DNA of 64,000 nucleotides from Oehlia diaphana (Eukaryota; Glomeromycota; Glomeromycetes; Glomerales; Glomeraceae), in assembly GCA_003833135.1 (NCBI GenBank), contig QZLH01000423.1, forward strand, positions 1 through 64,000, written 5' to 3'. The translations under genes were made by a program, and so were the position numbers. Below, one piece after another: positions 1 to 11,600 of the stretch (positions within the stretch are counted from its first letter, which is position 1; each line of letters opens with the position of its first letter). Under the pieces are notes generated by a model, which was not told where the DNA came from, made no database searches, and saw only the letters and a program-made list of their open reading frames with translations.

Positions 1-42
<42 letters not shown>

Positions 43-53
43 TTTTTTAAAAA

Positions 54-84
<31 letters not shown>

Positions 85-495
85 AGGGAGTTACTCTATT
101 TAAATCTTTTTGGATGTTGTTTACTTACACAAATAAAAAAGATGATCGGTAAAAAGTTTGAAAATTTGAATGATTATAAATATATAAATGGACTTTTGTC
201 CACAGAATATGCTCGCAAAATCTATATAAACAAACGCATATAAGCGCGTTGAAAATACTATAAATGGTTACATGAGGGATTTTTGCCGTCAATAATGCAC
301 GCAGATTATTTATTATTTAAGTTTGAGGCATTTTTGCCCAAACATAATTAAGGTAATATTTTACGGTGCGGTATTTTTGCCAAATTGCATGAATAAGAAT
401 AAATAAACCAATAATATAAAATAATATAAATGATTATTTTAAAAATGTGATACACTAGATACCAGAAAAAAAAAGGAAAAAAGAAAAAGGAAGTA

Positions 496-526
<31 letters not shown>

Positions 527-549
527 AAGTTATCAAGTTTTTTTTTTTT
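1..549. other. Intergenic flank with poly-T/poly-A and a TAAA microsatellite
   Basis: No gene is seen. Positions 1-84 are almost pure T with short A runs. A tetranucleotide (TAAA)n tract occupies about 495-528, and another T run at 538-551 overlaps the stop of the adjacent minus-strand gene. The rest is AT-rich 3' flanking sequence of the methyltransferase gene that ends at 550. Confidence 0.6.
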
Positions 550-1646
550 TTAACACTTGATTCCATATATTCTGTAAGTATAACAACGTGTTTTATATTT
601 TGTACACTCATTTCTTATCTCGTTCAACAGATTATCATATTCATCTTCCGATATATTCATTAATGGTTGTAAAAATACTTTAAATCCTTTTAATCCCATA
701 GTAATATTTAGTAACATCTAGAAAAAAAAAAATGATATTAGATATTAGAATTTTATGATATTTTATATAGTATAATGAAATTTTTAGGTTTAATACTTAC
801 AAATTCTCCTAATTTACCACCCCAGGAACCCAATGGAGTTACTTGTTCTTCCACTTGTATATTAGTAATTTGATTTGTTCGCTTTAAATATCCCATTACA
901 TCAGATGCTGTAGGCATTTTTATGTTATCCTTTTCATGTAACTCGTTCACTAAAAAAGAAAAAAAAAAAAAGAAGAAAATAGTAAATGAAAGAATCTTTT
1001 TAAGGAAAATCTTACGGGTAAGTCGGTCCGGTAAGGTACTTTTACAATTGAACTATTACTTACTTGAGGTATGTAATTTATTAAATATAGGACCTGCATG
1101 AATTTCCTTAGTTAAATCTCTATATAAATCATAATTCATAATTTCAATATAACCATTTAAATTAGTTACTCTAACAGCTTCATTTATTACATGAAACCAG
1201 CCATTATAATCATTAAGACCAAATGCTAAATTTCTCATATATGTAAAATCGAAAATTCTATCTGGAAAAGGAACTCCAGGTTTTTCTATAAGATTATGTT
1301 GTAAAAAAGCCAAATTATCAGGTTTTTCATCATCTGAAGGGAATAATGAAGCAGTAATATCTATACCAATAAAAGTTGATAATGGATATTTTGATGACAT
1401 TTCAATTGCCCATTGACCTGTTCCACAACCTAAATCTATCACTTTTGTATTTCCTTTAATTAATCTTTCTTCAATATTTGATGAAAAATTTCCTTGCCAA
1501 ATATATCTTAATAAATTATGTTCTAAACCTACTCTACTAACTTCCATTTCATCATTTGGTAAATAATATTTAGTATTTTCTTCATTAAGATATCTTTTTC
1601 CACCCATAATCTTATAAGATTCCGCACAATTCTTATCGTTATTCAT
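550..1646 (-). CDS. SAM-dependent methyltransferase, class I (copy 1)
   Basis: Predicted 299-aa methyltransferase in three exons, complement(550..717, 801..949, 1064..1646). Each junction is GTAAGT...AG and the frame is kept across both introns. The N-terminal part has the family pattern GGKRYLNEENTKYYLPNDE, then the SAM-binding motif I (VIDLGCGTG), the acidic motif after the second strand (FIGIDI), and a late 'RVTNLNGYIEIM' strand where most relatives have 'RVLKPGGYIE'. The C-terminal exon encodes a helical tail with a 'GSWGGKLGEF' motif shared with the other copies in this window. An in-frame upstream start would add a run of Ile from an ATA/TAA microsatellite, so the ATG at 1646 is preferred. 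The substrate is unknown; the fold is typical of LaeA-like and small-molecule fungal methyltransferases. It belongs to the same family as the genes at 3681, 48053, 61829 and 63460. Confidence 0.85.
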
Positions 1647-1660
1647 TTTTTTAAATATAA

Positions 1661-1661
1661 A

Positions 1662-1693
<32 letters not shown>
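1661..1693. repeat. (TAA)n trinucleotide microsatellite
   Basis: About eleven AAT/TAA units lie directly upstream of the chosen start codon of the minus-strand methyltransferase. Read in frame they would encode poly-Ile, which argues against starting the protein further upstream. Confidence 0.85.
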
Positions 1694-1696
<3 letters not shown>

Positions 1697-1800
1697 GGAA
1701 GGAATAAAAGTTAGTCAAGAAAATAAGAAATTTGGAAAATTGAGAAAATTTGTCGAATTTTTATAAATAATAAATAATTGTTATGATACACAATTTATAT

Positions 1801-1957
<157 letters not shown>

Positions 1958-3680
1958 CTCCAGGAAAAAAACAATAGTAAAATCATTAAACACACCAAAA
2001 AAAAAAAAAATTTAAAAAAAAGAAAAGAAAAAAAATAAATAAAATAATAACAATTAAATAAATATATCCAAAGTCATACTCTTTTAACCAATTAGTTCAA
2101 TGGAAACTGATTTTCAAATTTCTTACGTTATTATTTACATATCTTTTACATAATAATATAAAGTTTGATAGAGGAAGTCTTAAAAAAATCACAAAATTTT
2201 CGCCTCAATGAAAAATATAAGAGGAAAGTTTCTTTTTTAGGTATGGCAGAAATAAAGGAACAATGATATGGATTCCATGGAATGGAATTTTATCGACTTA
2301 AAAGCCTTTTATTTGTGGAATGGCCAGTTAGGATCTTTTTTGTAAATCTTTCAATAAAAGGAATAAATATTATTGAAAATAACTGTTTCAACAACAACAA
2401 TATCCCTGAATAATGATAATCAATAAACCGGTTTACGCCTCCCTCCCCCCAAAGTATTAAATCCAAATAAAAAACGAGGAAATCCGAAAACTGGTTTTTT
2501 TTTTTTTAAAAAAAAAAGGACCTTTCCCCTTCCCCCCCCCCCCGCCTTATAATTACGGAAAATTTTTTTATTTACATTTCACCCTCAATCCCATGAGCTG
2601 GAGATTAAAATTTCATTATCACAATCATTTTATTATACATATAAAAAAAAATTTGTGCCTATATTAAGTTATTTACTATATAAAAAATACAAGTGTACTA
2701 GTAGTACACGAATAAAACTCGACAGATATGAACCAGACTGGATGGAATTTAAACCAATACAAATAAACCAGAGTGATTAAAGTTTAATAAATTCTTAAGG
2801 GTATTTCACAAAAATATTCCTAATTTCGGTTATAAATTTATTAAGCATGTCTTAATAATAAAAGCTTATTGTATTATATCCATCTCGGGGATTACCGAGT
2901 TACATAATTTGTCGCTCTTTGTTTTGCGTAATTTTCAATTTTTAATAATTCTTCTAATCCTAACTTAATTCAGTTGATCAAGATTGTGGGGAATTCGTGT
3001 TTATTAATAAAATATGTGAAAAAAAACAAATAAATCGTACGTTAATATCCGTTAATAAAAAAAAATCGTTTTATTTTCTTATGAAATTATGTCATAAAAT
3101 TACCAATCTGGTTAGTTATGTAAGGAATATCATTTTAAGGGTATGAGAAAATTTTCACGTCCAAAAAAGAAGAAAATAAAGTGAGATTCACATGTAATAT
3201 TCGAGAAATATGAATTTATATAAATTATATAAAATAAAAAATTTTTCAAAAGCTATGATCATTTTATCATACGGTACTGACGATAATTAGCAGGTAAAGG
3301 TTCCTCTTTTTTTTCATGACTTACTTTCTTCACATCATCCCCATAAGATTGACGTTAATCATTTTACTTATAAGGACACATTACTTAAAATAATAACTAA
3401 AACAATATTGTAAGCATAATTGTTTCGGCAGCTGATCTTTAAAAAATATGTTTCTCCTTTATGGTTAAAAGTACTTCAATTATCATTTAAAAATAGAAAA
3501 TTAAAATTGATCTTCAAATATTGATTTTTTTTTTTCTTATAAATATGGGAACTTTGCTTTTGCTTTTGAGATTTAGTTGCGGGAAAAAAAATATTTTATC
3601 TAAATTTTCATGAATTTCCCTTAAAAAAAAAGTTTTCAACTCACGAAAATTTTAACGGAAATTCAATTGAAATTTAGAAA
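1958..3680. other. Intergenic region between divergent methyltransferase genes
   Basis: No coding sequence is supported. It is AT-rich, with a C-run near 2525-2545 and several A/T homopolymers. It must hold the promoter of the plus-strand methyltransferase starting at 3681 and, at its left side, that of the minus-strand copy. No transposon, tRNA or duplicated gene fragment was recognised. Confidence 0.5.
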
Positions 3681-3943
3681 ATGGGTAAATCTCATTCAAA
3701 AGTACCGTTACCAAGATTCAGGAGGGGTAGTCGAGATGAATACATACATGAATGTATTAATAAAAGAAAATATTATGCATCTTATATTTTCCCTTCTGAT
3801 AATGATGAAGTTGATCGATTAACAGTACAACATTATATCTTTCAACATATATGGGAATCCAATTTTTCTTCTCCTGTAAAAGATTTATTGAAAAGTGGTG
3901 CTAAAGTATTGGATGTTGGGTAAGTCAATATATGCTATATTTT

Positions 3944-3975
<32 letters not shown>

Positions 3976-4807
3976 TATATTTAATATTTTTATGTATTTT
4001 CTAGGTGTGGTCCCGGTGTCTGGGTTTTAGAGATGGCTGATAAGTACAGAGATAGTACTTTCACGGGAATAGATATTGTCGCTAATTTTCCTCAAACGGT
4101 AAATAAAAATTAATTTACTTTTTAAAATCCGCATAATTTAATTATTTTACTAACAAAATTATTTATTCAGATAAGACCCGAAAACACGAATTTTTTTACT
4201 GGAGAGGTTAAAAGGCTACCTTTTGAAGATAATACATTTGATTTCGTTTATATGCGATTCATGATGTTTGCTATTACAATGGATGATTGGCCTGAAGCAA
4301 TAGACGAATTAGTTCGAGTATGTAAACCAGATGGATGGATCGAAATAATGGAAAGAGATATACTTTGGTATAATGAGTCAGAAATAGTTCGGAATTGGAG
4401 AACAAAAAGTAAATTGATTTTTAATAAAAATTTTATTTTTAAATAATTTGTTTAAATTTTTAAAATTATTTTTTTTTTTTTTATTAGTCGTCGATAAACT
4501 GAGAGAAGAAAAAGGAATTGAACTTATTATAACTCCACATATTCCAAGATTTTTATATACAAATGATAAATTGACTAATATTAAATGTGATCAAAGAGAA
4601 GCAAAAATTTCTTGGGGTGGAAAAATATATGAAGCTTATGGAAAAATGATAATATGGGGAGCAAAAAATTTATCAAATGCAATATCAGAAATTCAATTTA
4701 ATGAAGGTGATTATGATTATTTAGTTGATGTTGCAATCGATGATATTGCCAAGAACAAAGGATATGATAAAAGTTACCGATTTTGGGCTCAAAAAAAAAT
4801 ATGTTAA
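3681..4807 (+). CDS. SAM-dependent methyltransferase, class I (copy 2)
   Basis: Predicted 296-aa protein from four exons, join(3681..3919, 4005..4098, 4171..4408, 4488..4807), with GT-AG introns and intact phase. The start MGKSHSK could be N-myristoylated (Gly2); this is inference. Exon 1 carries the family segment YIFPSDNDEVDRLTVQHY and ends inside motif I, which is completed across the first intron as KVLDVGCGPG. The next strand reads STFTGIDIVANFP. Exon 3 contains the DFVYMRFM segment and 'RVCKPDGWIEIME', equivalent to the usual RVLKPGGYIE. The last exon encodes a helical C-terminus with the ISWGGKI motif. Its nearest relative in the window is the gene at 62 kb, judged by eye. Substrate unknown. 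Confidence 0.85.
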
Positions 4808-4879
4808 TGTTAATCTATGCTATATCTCTTTTAAGATCTGTATTTACATGTAAATTATTTTTTTTTTTTTTTTTTGTAT

Positions 4880-5010
4880 CATTATGGGGTATGGTATTAT
4901 GTGTATTATGTGTACTATGTGTATTATGTGTATTATGTGTATGATGTGTATTATGTGTAATTATGTGTAATTATGTGTATTATGTGTATTATATGTATTA
5001 TGTGTATTTT
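4880..5010 (+). repeat. Degenerate 9-10 bp tandem repeat (TATGTGTAT)
   Basis: About a dozen imperfect copies of a TATGTGTATTA-like unit follow a T run, just downstream of the methyltransferase stop. Copies differ by single-base changes and one-base indels, so it is a decaying minisatellite. Confidence 0.8.
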
Positions 5011-5478
5011 TCTTTCTCTATTCTCTCTATTTTAAAAACAGAGTATGTAAGATAAAATATAAAATATGTACAAATTATGCGAAATAAAATATGATTGGGC
5101 AAAATTAATTTCTTCGGGTTTTATGCCTTTTTTAAAATTATAGTGACATAATTTTTATTACTACAACTTTAATCACGTGCAACCAATCATTTTATAAGAT
5201 ATGCAACAAAGATTTCCCCCTAAAATATTACTTCATTGTAAATCAGTTTTTTTTTTATGGAGATTTTCAATAATCCATGACCTGTCGTCATTTCGGCCCC
5301 CTAGATAATATAATTGTTGTGATTGACAAATGACGATCTACGTATTTATAATCCTTTTCGATCAGAAAAATTATTTGTGTTCTATTACAAATTTGAAATC
5401 ACATTTTATTTAGTGCAATGTAATATTAAGAAATTTACATTTTTTTAATTTTTTTTTTTTAATCGGGAATAAATCCGA

Positions 5479-5512
<34 letters not shown>

Positions 5513-6977
5513 TAAAAAAATTTTTTTTTTTTTTTTTTTTTTTTTAATTGGAAATAAATCTTTTTTTTTTTTTTTTTTTTTTGTATATAATAAAGTACAA
5601 AATTTTTTAATCCATACAAATAATTGATCAAGATCATGAGAAATTTCCTTATATATATATATATTTATAGGAGACACATAACGAAAATCGGAATAAGTTT
5701 AGGTTATATTGAAATAGAGTTTGGAAGTTTTAAAGTTTGGAAGTTTGGAAGTTTGGAAGTTCTGAAGATTAAGAGCCTTTTTTTTTTATTTTCTTATCGT
5801 ATTACTCTCTTTTCAAGTAATTTGTAATTTATTGTAATTTTCAAAAGAATTAACGCGTAATAAACTTAATAAACTTTAATTTCATAAAATTTCATATATT
5901 AGTCGCGTGATTCACCACGACGATCTATCCGATCCTATCTCGTTATATATTTATATAAACTTGATTTGTTTCCTAATTCGGATGTTAACAGTTAATCTTT
6001 TTTTACTGGAACTTAATTTTAAGATGAGAAAGTTCATATTTAGTTATTTTACGTGAATCTCATCTCGTGAAAATATAAAAGAAAAATTCACGGAAAAGAA
6101 ATGTTTGATTCACGTGTATTTCACATAATCAATAGATAAAATGTTCTATCTAGAATTGTCTATTAATCGGAATCTCCAAGTTTATATTAGTGATATATAA
6201 AAGCTTAAATTTAACTCCAGAAAATTAGACTTGCATATACTTTAAAATAGTTAAAGTATAATAGTAATATGTTATCACGATGAAATTAAATATATATAAT
6301 ACTAATTTTTCCCACAAATATTAAAACCCGGAAAATATATAAAATAAATTGGGAAATTTTTGAATTCTATCTGATGACAAACTATTTATATAAATATTCG
6401 GAAGTGTGTTTTAAATCTATCTATCATCATCCCGACAGATAATCTAACATTGAAAGTTATCTTAATCGGATTGAATTTTCATTCGTCAGATCATATTTCA
6501 ATTTCTCACTTCATCATATTGGGATTTGGTATAGTTGATGACGAAATAATCGATCGATAGACAGGCGTTTAAAATAATTGTACTGCGCGCGCCGCAAAAT
6601 TATTGTCATATAACGTCATTCTTCAAATCACAACAAATCACAATAAATCACATGCTCATTATGTGCCTGTTTTCTATTTTTAGAAATGAATTTTTTCTCT
6701 GTTTAGTTAAATTTATGGCAAACCCCTTTGCGTAACTTTGCAGAAATTTTATATAATTTCGGTCAAAATAAAAATAAAAAAAAAATAAAAAATAGGATTC
6801 CCCTTGCATTTGGTAATAAAAACCTTATTATATTCTTTAACGGGAATTCTCCTTTTTTCTCTTTATTTAAATGACAACTTTACGGGATAATTTACTTATT
6901 TATCATCATCATAATTTGTTCCCTAATATATTAAAAATATATCTTACAAAAGGTTTTCTAAAGATAAATTGATAATA
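5011..6977. other. Intergenic region with homopolymers and small repeats
   Basis: No gene is supported. It holds a poly-T block at about 5450-5582 and a short tandem of the octamer TTTGGAAG at about 5719-5765. A GC-containing patch lies near 6580-6600. The open frames here are lysine- or isoleucine-rich shadows of homopolymers. The right end presumably contains the promoter of the small membrane-protein gene at 6978. Confidence 0.5.
5450..5582. repeat. Poly-T block with AATCGG/AAATCT interruptions
   Basis: Three T runs of about 20-25 bases separated by related short spacers containing 'ggaaataaatc', which suggests local duplication of a T-run plus spacer unit. Confidence 0.8.
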
Positions 6978-7542
6978 ATGTCATATACTTCAGTACCAAC
7001 AGAACCTGAAAATGCTACAATAGCAATTGGAGGAAGAAGATATTCTTCAGATACACCAACAAGAATGTTCATGCTTCCAAATGGTGATGGTTTTAATTCT
7101 ACACCACCACCTCCAACTGGAAGTCAATTACGTCGTTCTTCAAAGATTGGACGTTTATCAGGAGAATTTAAGAGAGAAAGTATAAGAGCTAAACTTTCAT
7201 CAAAATATAAATTAGTCAGTCCTGAAAATGAAGAACCACAACATATAAAAATTGTTATGCCTTTACCTTCTCAATTATCGAATGATTTAAAAGATGAACA
7301 AGAAACATTTTCTACACATAGTAATAATAAAACATTTAAAGAAATATTGAAAATGCCTTGGATTGATGAAAATGAGAATAAATTTAGTAAAAAATTTTGG
7401 CTGATATTTGTCATTAGTTTACTTATACTTTTCGGAATTTCAATAATCGGATTTGGTAAGTTTTTCCTTATTTATATTAAAAAGATGTCATGATGTGTCT
7501 TTAAAAATAATTACATCTAAATTATCTAAATTGGAATCCTTC

Positions 7543-7577
<35 letters not shown>

Positions 7578-7600
7578 GAATATATGCATATAACATATGA
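6978..7600 (+). CDS. Small tail-anchored membrane protein, unknown
   Basis: Predicted 166-aa protein in two exons, join(6978..7455, 7578..7600). The donor is GTAAGT and the acceptor follows a long T tract. The N-terminal 140 residues are polar and probably disordered, with a PPPPTGS segment, basic stretches (LRRSSKIGRL, FKRESIRAKL) and many Ser/Thr. Near the C-terminus a single hydrophobic helix (WLIFVISLLILFGISIIGFG) follows 'NKFSKKF', and the second exon adds only seven residues (…GIYAYNI). The layout suggests a tail-anchored or single-pass protein facing the cytosol. I do not recognise a family. The retained frame through the intron and the sensible hydropathy support a real gene. Confidence 0.6.
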
Positions 7601-7941
7601 AATGATACTATGGAGAATATTTATTCTTGTATTACAAACACTAAAATAGCAGATGATTAATATAACTGCGGAGTGTTTCACGAACTTTTTTACGTCATAT
7701 TTATCATCTCACACATGTATAAATGGGCATGCGTATTATATATATACATCTTTTAGTATTTAAACCTTTAAATTTAATACCTTTCAGAGATATTATTTAA
7801 ATTCTAGTATTTAAACTTTGAATTTAATATCTTTCGCACAGATATTGTTGTAATAAAATATGTAAGATTTTTTACACTGGGGACCCCAGGCCAAACTATC
7901 GTTTTTTTTCCTTTGTCAAAATCTAGAATATGTAATGTACA

Positions 7942-8653
7942 AATCAATTTTCTTATCATGCATTTCATATTACGGCATAATGCATATTTGCATGGTGACG
8001 CTGAGTTTGAACTAAACCTATAATGTATTTTTAAATGAAATTGAATACAATGGTCAATTTAATAAAGAATTTTTTTGTTTACAATATATTTATTAAAAAA
8101 TTTCTAATTCACTCGTTGATAGTTTTTATAATAAAATAGATAATTTTATATAAAATCCTCTGACGATGAGAGATCTCGATCATTTGGTTAATCCTATATA
8201 ATTTAAAATACATTAATACATTATAAATTGCTTTACTGGGATCATGAAAGAGAAATTTTTTATTTCAAATCCCTAATCGAGCTCATGAGGCGTTCTACGT
8301 TCTAAAAAGAAATTCAAAAAAAAAAAAAAAATACAAAAAAATATCAAAATAAAGTAAAAATAAAATATACATGAATACACACATATATATATTTATGTTT
8401 ACATTTCATCAAACACTTATATTATATAAGTTTCTTTATAAAGTTTCATCTTCCCATACCATTATCAAATGGGAATATTGTTTTCTTTCATCATGTTATG
8501 TGGGACAATAAACAAAATAAAAAAAGTTACACCGTTTTATAAGATATATTTAAGAATATTTTTTTTTTTTTTTCCCGTTATTTTTAATATTGTTCCCTCT
8601 TTTTTTCATTTTTTTTTTAAAGCCTTCAAGAAAAAAAAAAAAATTCTTAAAAT
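7942..8653 (+). promoter_or_regulatory. Conserved 5' block upstream of tandem kinase copy A
   Basis: Non-coding sequence with counterparts upstream of copies B, C and D. Shared pieces are a 'GCATATTTGCAT…' segment followed by 'aactaaacctataatgta' and 'TTAAATGAAA' (7981-8040), and a proximal segment 'tttctttataaa..tcatctt' then 'tatgtgggacaataaa' (8430-8515), about 140 bases before the ATG. Conservation over 40-60 base pieces across four copies, amid otherwise diverged sequence, suggests promoter or 5'UTR function, or simply shared ancestry of the duplicated unit. A is the most diverged of the four. Confidence 0.5.
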
Positions 8654-11600
8654 ATGCATAATAATAATTTAAAAAACGAATTTTGGGGTGAAATCGGAGG
8701 TAATTTATCTTTAATTAATTGATTTATAATCACGTGCTATTTAATTAAATTATTATAAATTGTTTAAATCAGAACGATATAAAATTATAAGAAATTGTCG
8801 ATATGGAAATAACCTTAACGTTTATAAGGCCCATAAAGTGGTTAATAATAAATTAAGGATTCCTTATGTAGTAAAGCATTATGATACAAGAGAAGCATTC
8901 GAAACAGAGTCACAGATGTTAGAAATGTTAAAGGATGTAAAGGTAATTTATTTTTATTTATATAGAATTCCATTCAGAAAAAAAATTAATATAATTTTAT
9001 TTTATAGAATATTATGCAGATGATAGACATTTACCCACAACAATCAATTATCATTTGCGAATGTGCTTTATATGACTTAGAAACATTTTTAGGTCATCAG
9101 GATTATGGTCAGCGACATAAAGAGAAAGATGAAATAGTAAAGGTAAATTAATTTTATTATTATTTACACTAAATTTCATTATTTTCTTAAAAATTTACAA
9201 ATTTTTATTAGGATATTGTTTCGGGTCTCTCGGAACTTCAAAAGCATAACATAGGTAGGTAATTTTACTATCGTCTATCATCAATTCATAGCAATTTATT
9301 TTTAGCTGACAACACTTCTTGGTTTATCTTAATGTAGTACATACTGAATTATCACCGAAAAATATAATGTACTTTAAAAATAAAGATGATTGTGACGAAA
9401 GATGGAAGTTAATTGATTTTGACTCAGCATGTATTGTTGATAAAGATGATGTAAAAATCGTAACGAATTATTCAGCCCCTGAAATTATAAGATCGCACGA
9501 AAATAAAACAGAAATTAAAGCAAATTTTGCGATGGACATGTTTTCTTTTGGACTCGTTTTATATTTTCTTGAAACAGGTAACATTTTTGATGGCGCAGTA
9601 AAATTATAAAAAGATTTTATTATAATAACCAAATAATTTTAATTAGGTCATCACTATTGGGATGGAGAGAATGAAATAACGAAAGAAGAAATGATATCAA
9701 CAAAACACTTGATAATTGATGTTCAAGATCCTACTGCCTGTTTTATTATTAAAGAACTACTTAGTAAAACTATTTTAAGTAGAATGACACTGCAGAAATT
9801 TATGGTAAATTATACGAATTATTTAAGCTAAAAATTATCATATTCTAATTATTTATTACTATTTTGATAGCAATCAACATATTATACCGGAGAAACAGAA
9901 ACAGGTAAGAAAAAATAGATGAAATGATAAAATGAATATTTAGTTGATCAGACATATTAAAAAGAAAATTTGCTAAACATATAGAAAACAAAAGCATATA
10001 TAGAATACATAATACAAATCAAACGCATAATGTTATCTTTGATAAAGCAGTCTTGGATGGTAAATATATATAATAAGAAAGGGCAATTTTTGATCGGGTC
10101 TGATATTAAGTATTAACTGGATTTATATTTAGAACCAATGAATCTTGATTCTAATTATATAAGTGGAATGAGCGATGAAGAATATCGATTATATGTAGGG
10201 ATTGAAAGTTTTTTAAATTATTATTCTCCAAGATATTTCTTCAAAGTTTAATTGTGAAAAAAAAAAATTCATTTTAGAGAGCATTTAAACCTTTTTTTGA
10301 AAGTTATCACAACGAAATGAAAAAAAACTTAGAAGAGATGGGTAGTAAAATTGATAATTGTACGGATGCCGTAAGGGACTTAACTAAGAAAATTCCACAA
10401 TGGGTAAGTAATTTTTTAAATTTCATAATTCATTTATTTAATTCATTATTTAATTAATCCTTTCTTTAAAAAAAATAATAAGTTGGTCAAAGTTAAAAAT
10501 GAAAAGGTTCCAAGAGTGTTTGTTATATTCCCTGATAAAAAAGATTGGAAAAAACCAACGTATGTGATATTTCTTTTAAATTATTTAATTTAACCGTTAT
10601 TTTATTTTAACATTGCATTTATTCGATTATAGAACATGGATGTTGGCAAAACCCTTTCGTCTTTTATTTGTTTGCGAACACAAAGATCAATGGCACCTTC
10701 CGAAACAAAATGGCTATAAAGTTCTTAAAATTCCTCAATTTATTAAAAAATATGGACCTTGGATAAATCTCTGGTAATCTATCAACAAAAAATAATTTCA
10801 TAATTTATATAATTTATCCTCGTCATCATCATTATATAACTGATATTTGTAAATTTGACGATAGTTTAAAAGTACTATCTAGCGCTGTGGGAATTATGGC
10901 GTCAAATTTATTTGCCGACGGTGTTGCTGATATTCTATCGACGATATTTAATCTAGCTGATAATTCTGACATTATGCAACATATTCAAGAAATTATTGAT
11001 ACAGTTGATAGCGGTGTAAAAACTATACGCGATGAACTACCTGACTTTAATCCTTTGAATAATGAGAGTAACACTCCCTATAAAATAATAAATGAATCAG
11101 GACTTCGCGAACTCAAAAGTATGTAAATTGTTTTTTTCTTGGTCACCTTTTCATAGATTATAATTTTTTTTCTTTTAGATTTTCTCGATACACAGGAAAA
11201 TGCGGGTCATTGTGGTGGATTAGTACAATGTGTTGAAGAAGAAACTGGAGAAATATTATGGCTATGTGAAGAACATAGAGATGGATATAGTGTTAAACGA
11301 ACTGACCCAGTTGTTTCGGATTCTCCTCCAACATCACCTCGAGAATGTTCACCACGTGTTTTATCAAGACCTCATCTTTCGAGATTAAAGAATATAAACA
11401 AACAACTACCAAAACTTCCATTACCTACTTCTCCTATTTTTCCTGTTTCTCCGGTTTCTTCGGCTTCTTCTACTGATACCTTATTCGTGGAAGCAGAAGG
11501 TGATGGTAAAAAAGTATACTTAGATCCAACACAACAATTAGAAAATATATGTCAAATACTTTTCGAAGTAATAGATAACGCAGATGCATCTAGAAGACGA

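Noticed and set aside
8469..8672. Plus-strand open frame overlapping the start of copy A
   Set aside because: It lies in the conserved non-coding 5' block, is Phe/Ile-rich, and is not preserved in the other copies.
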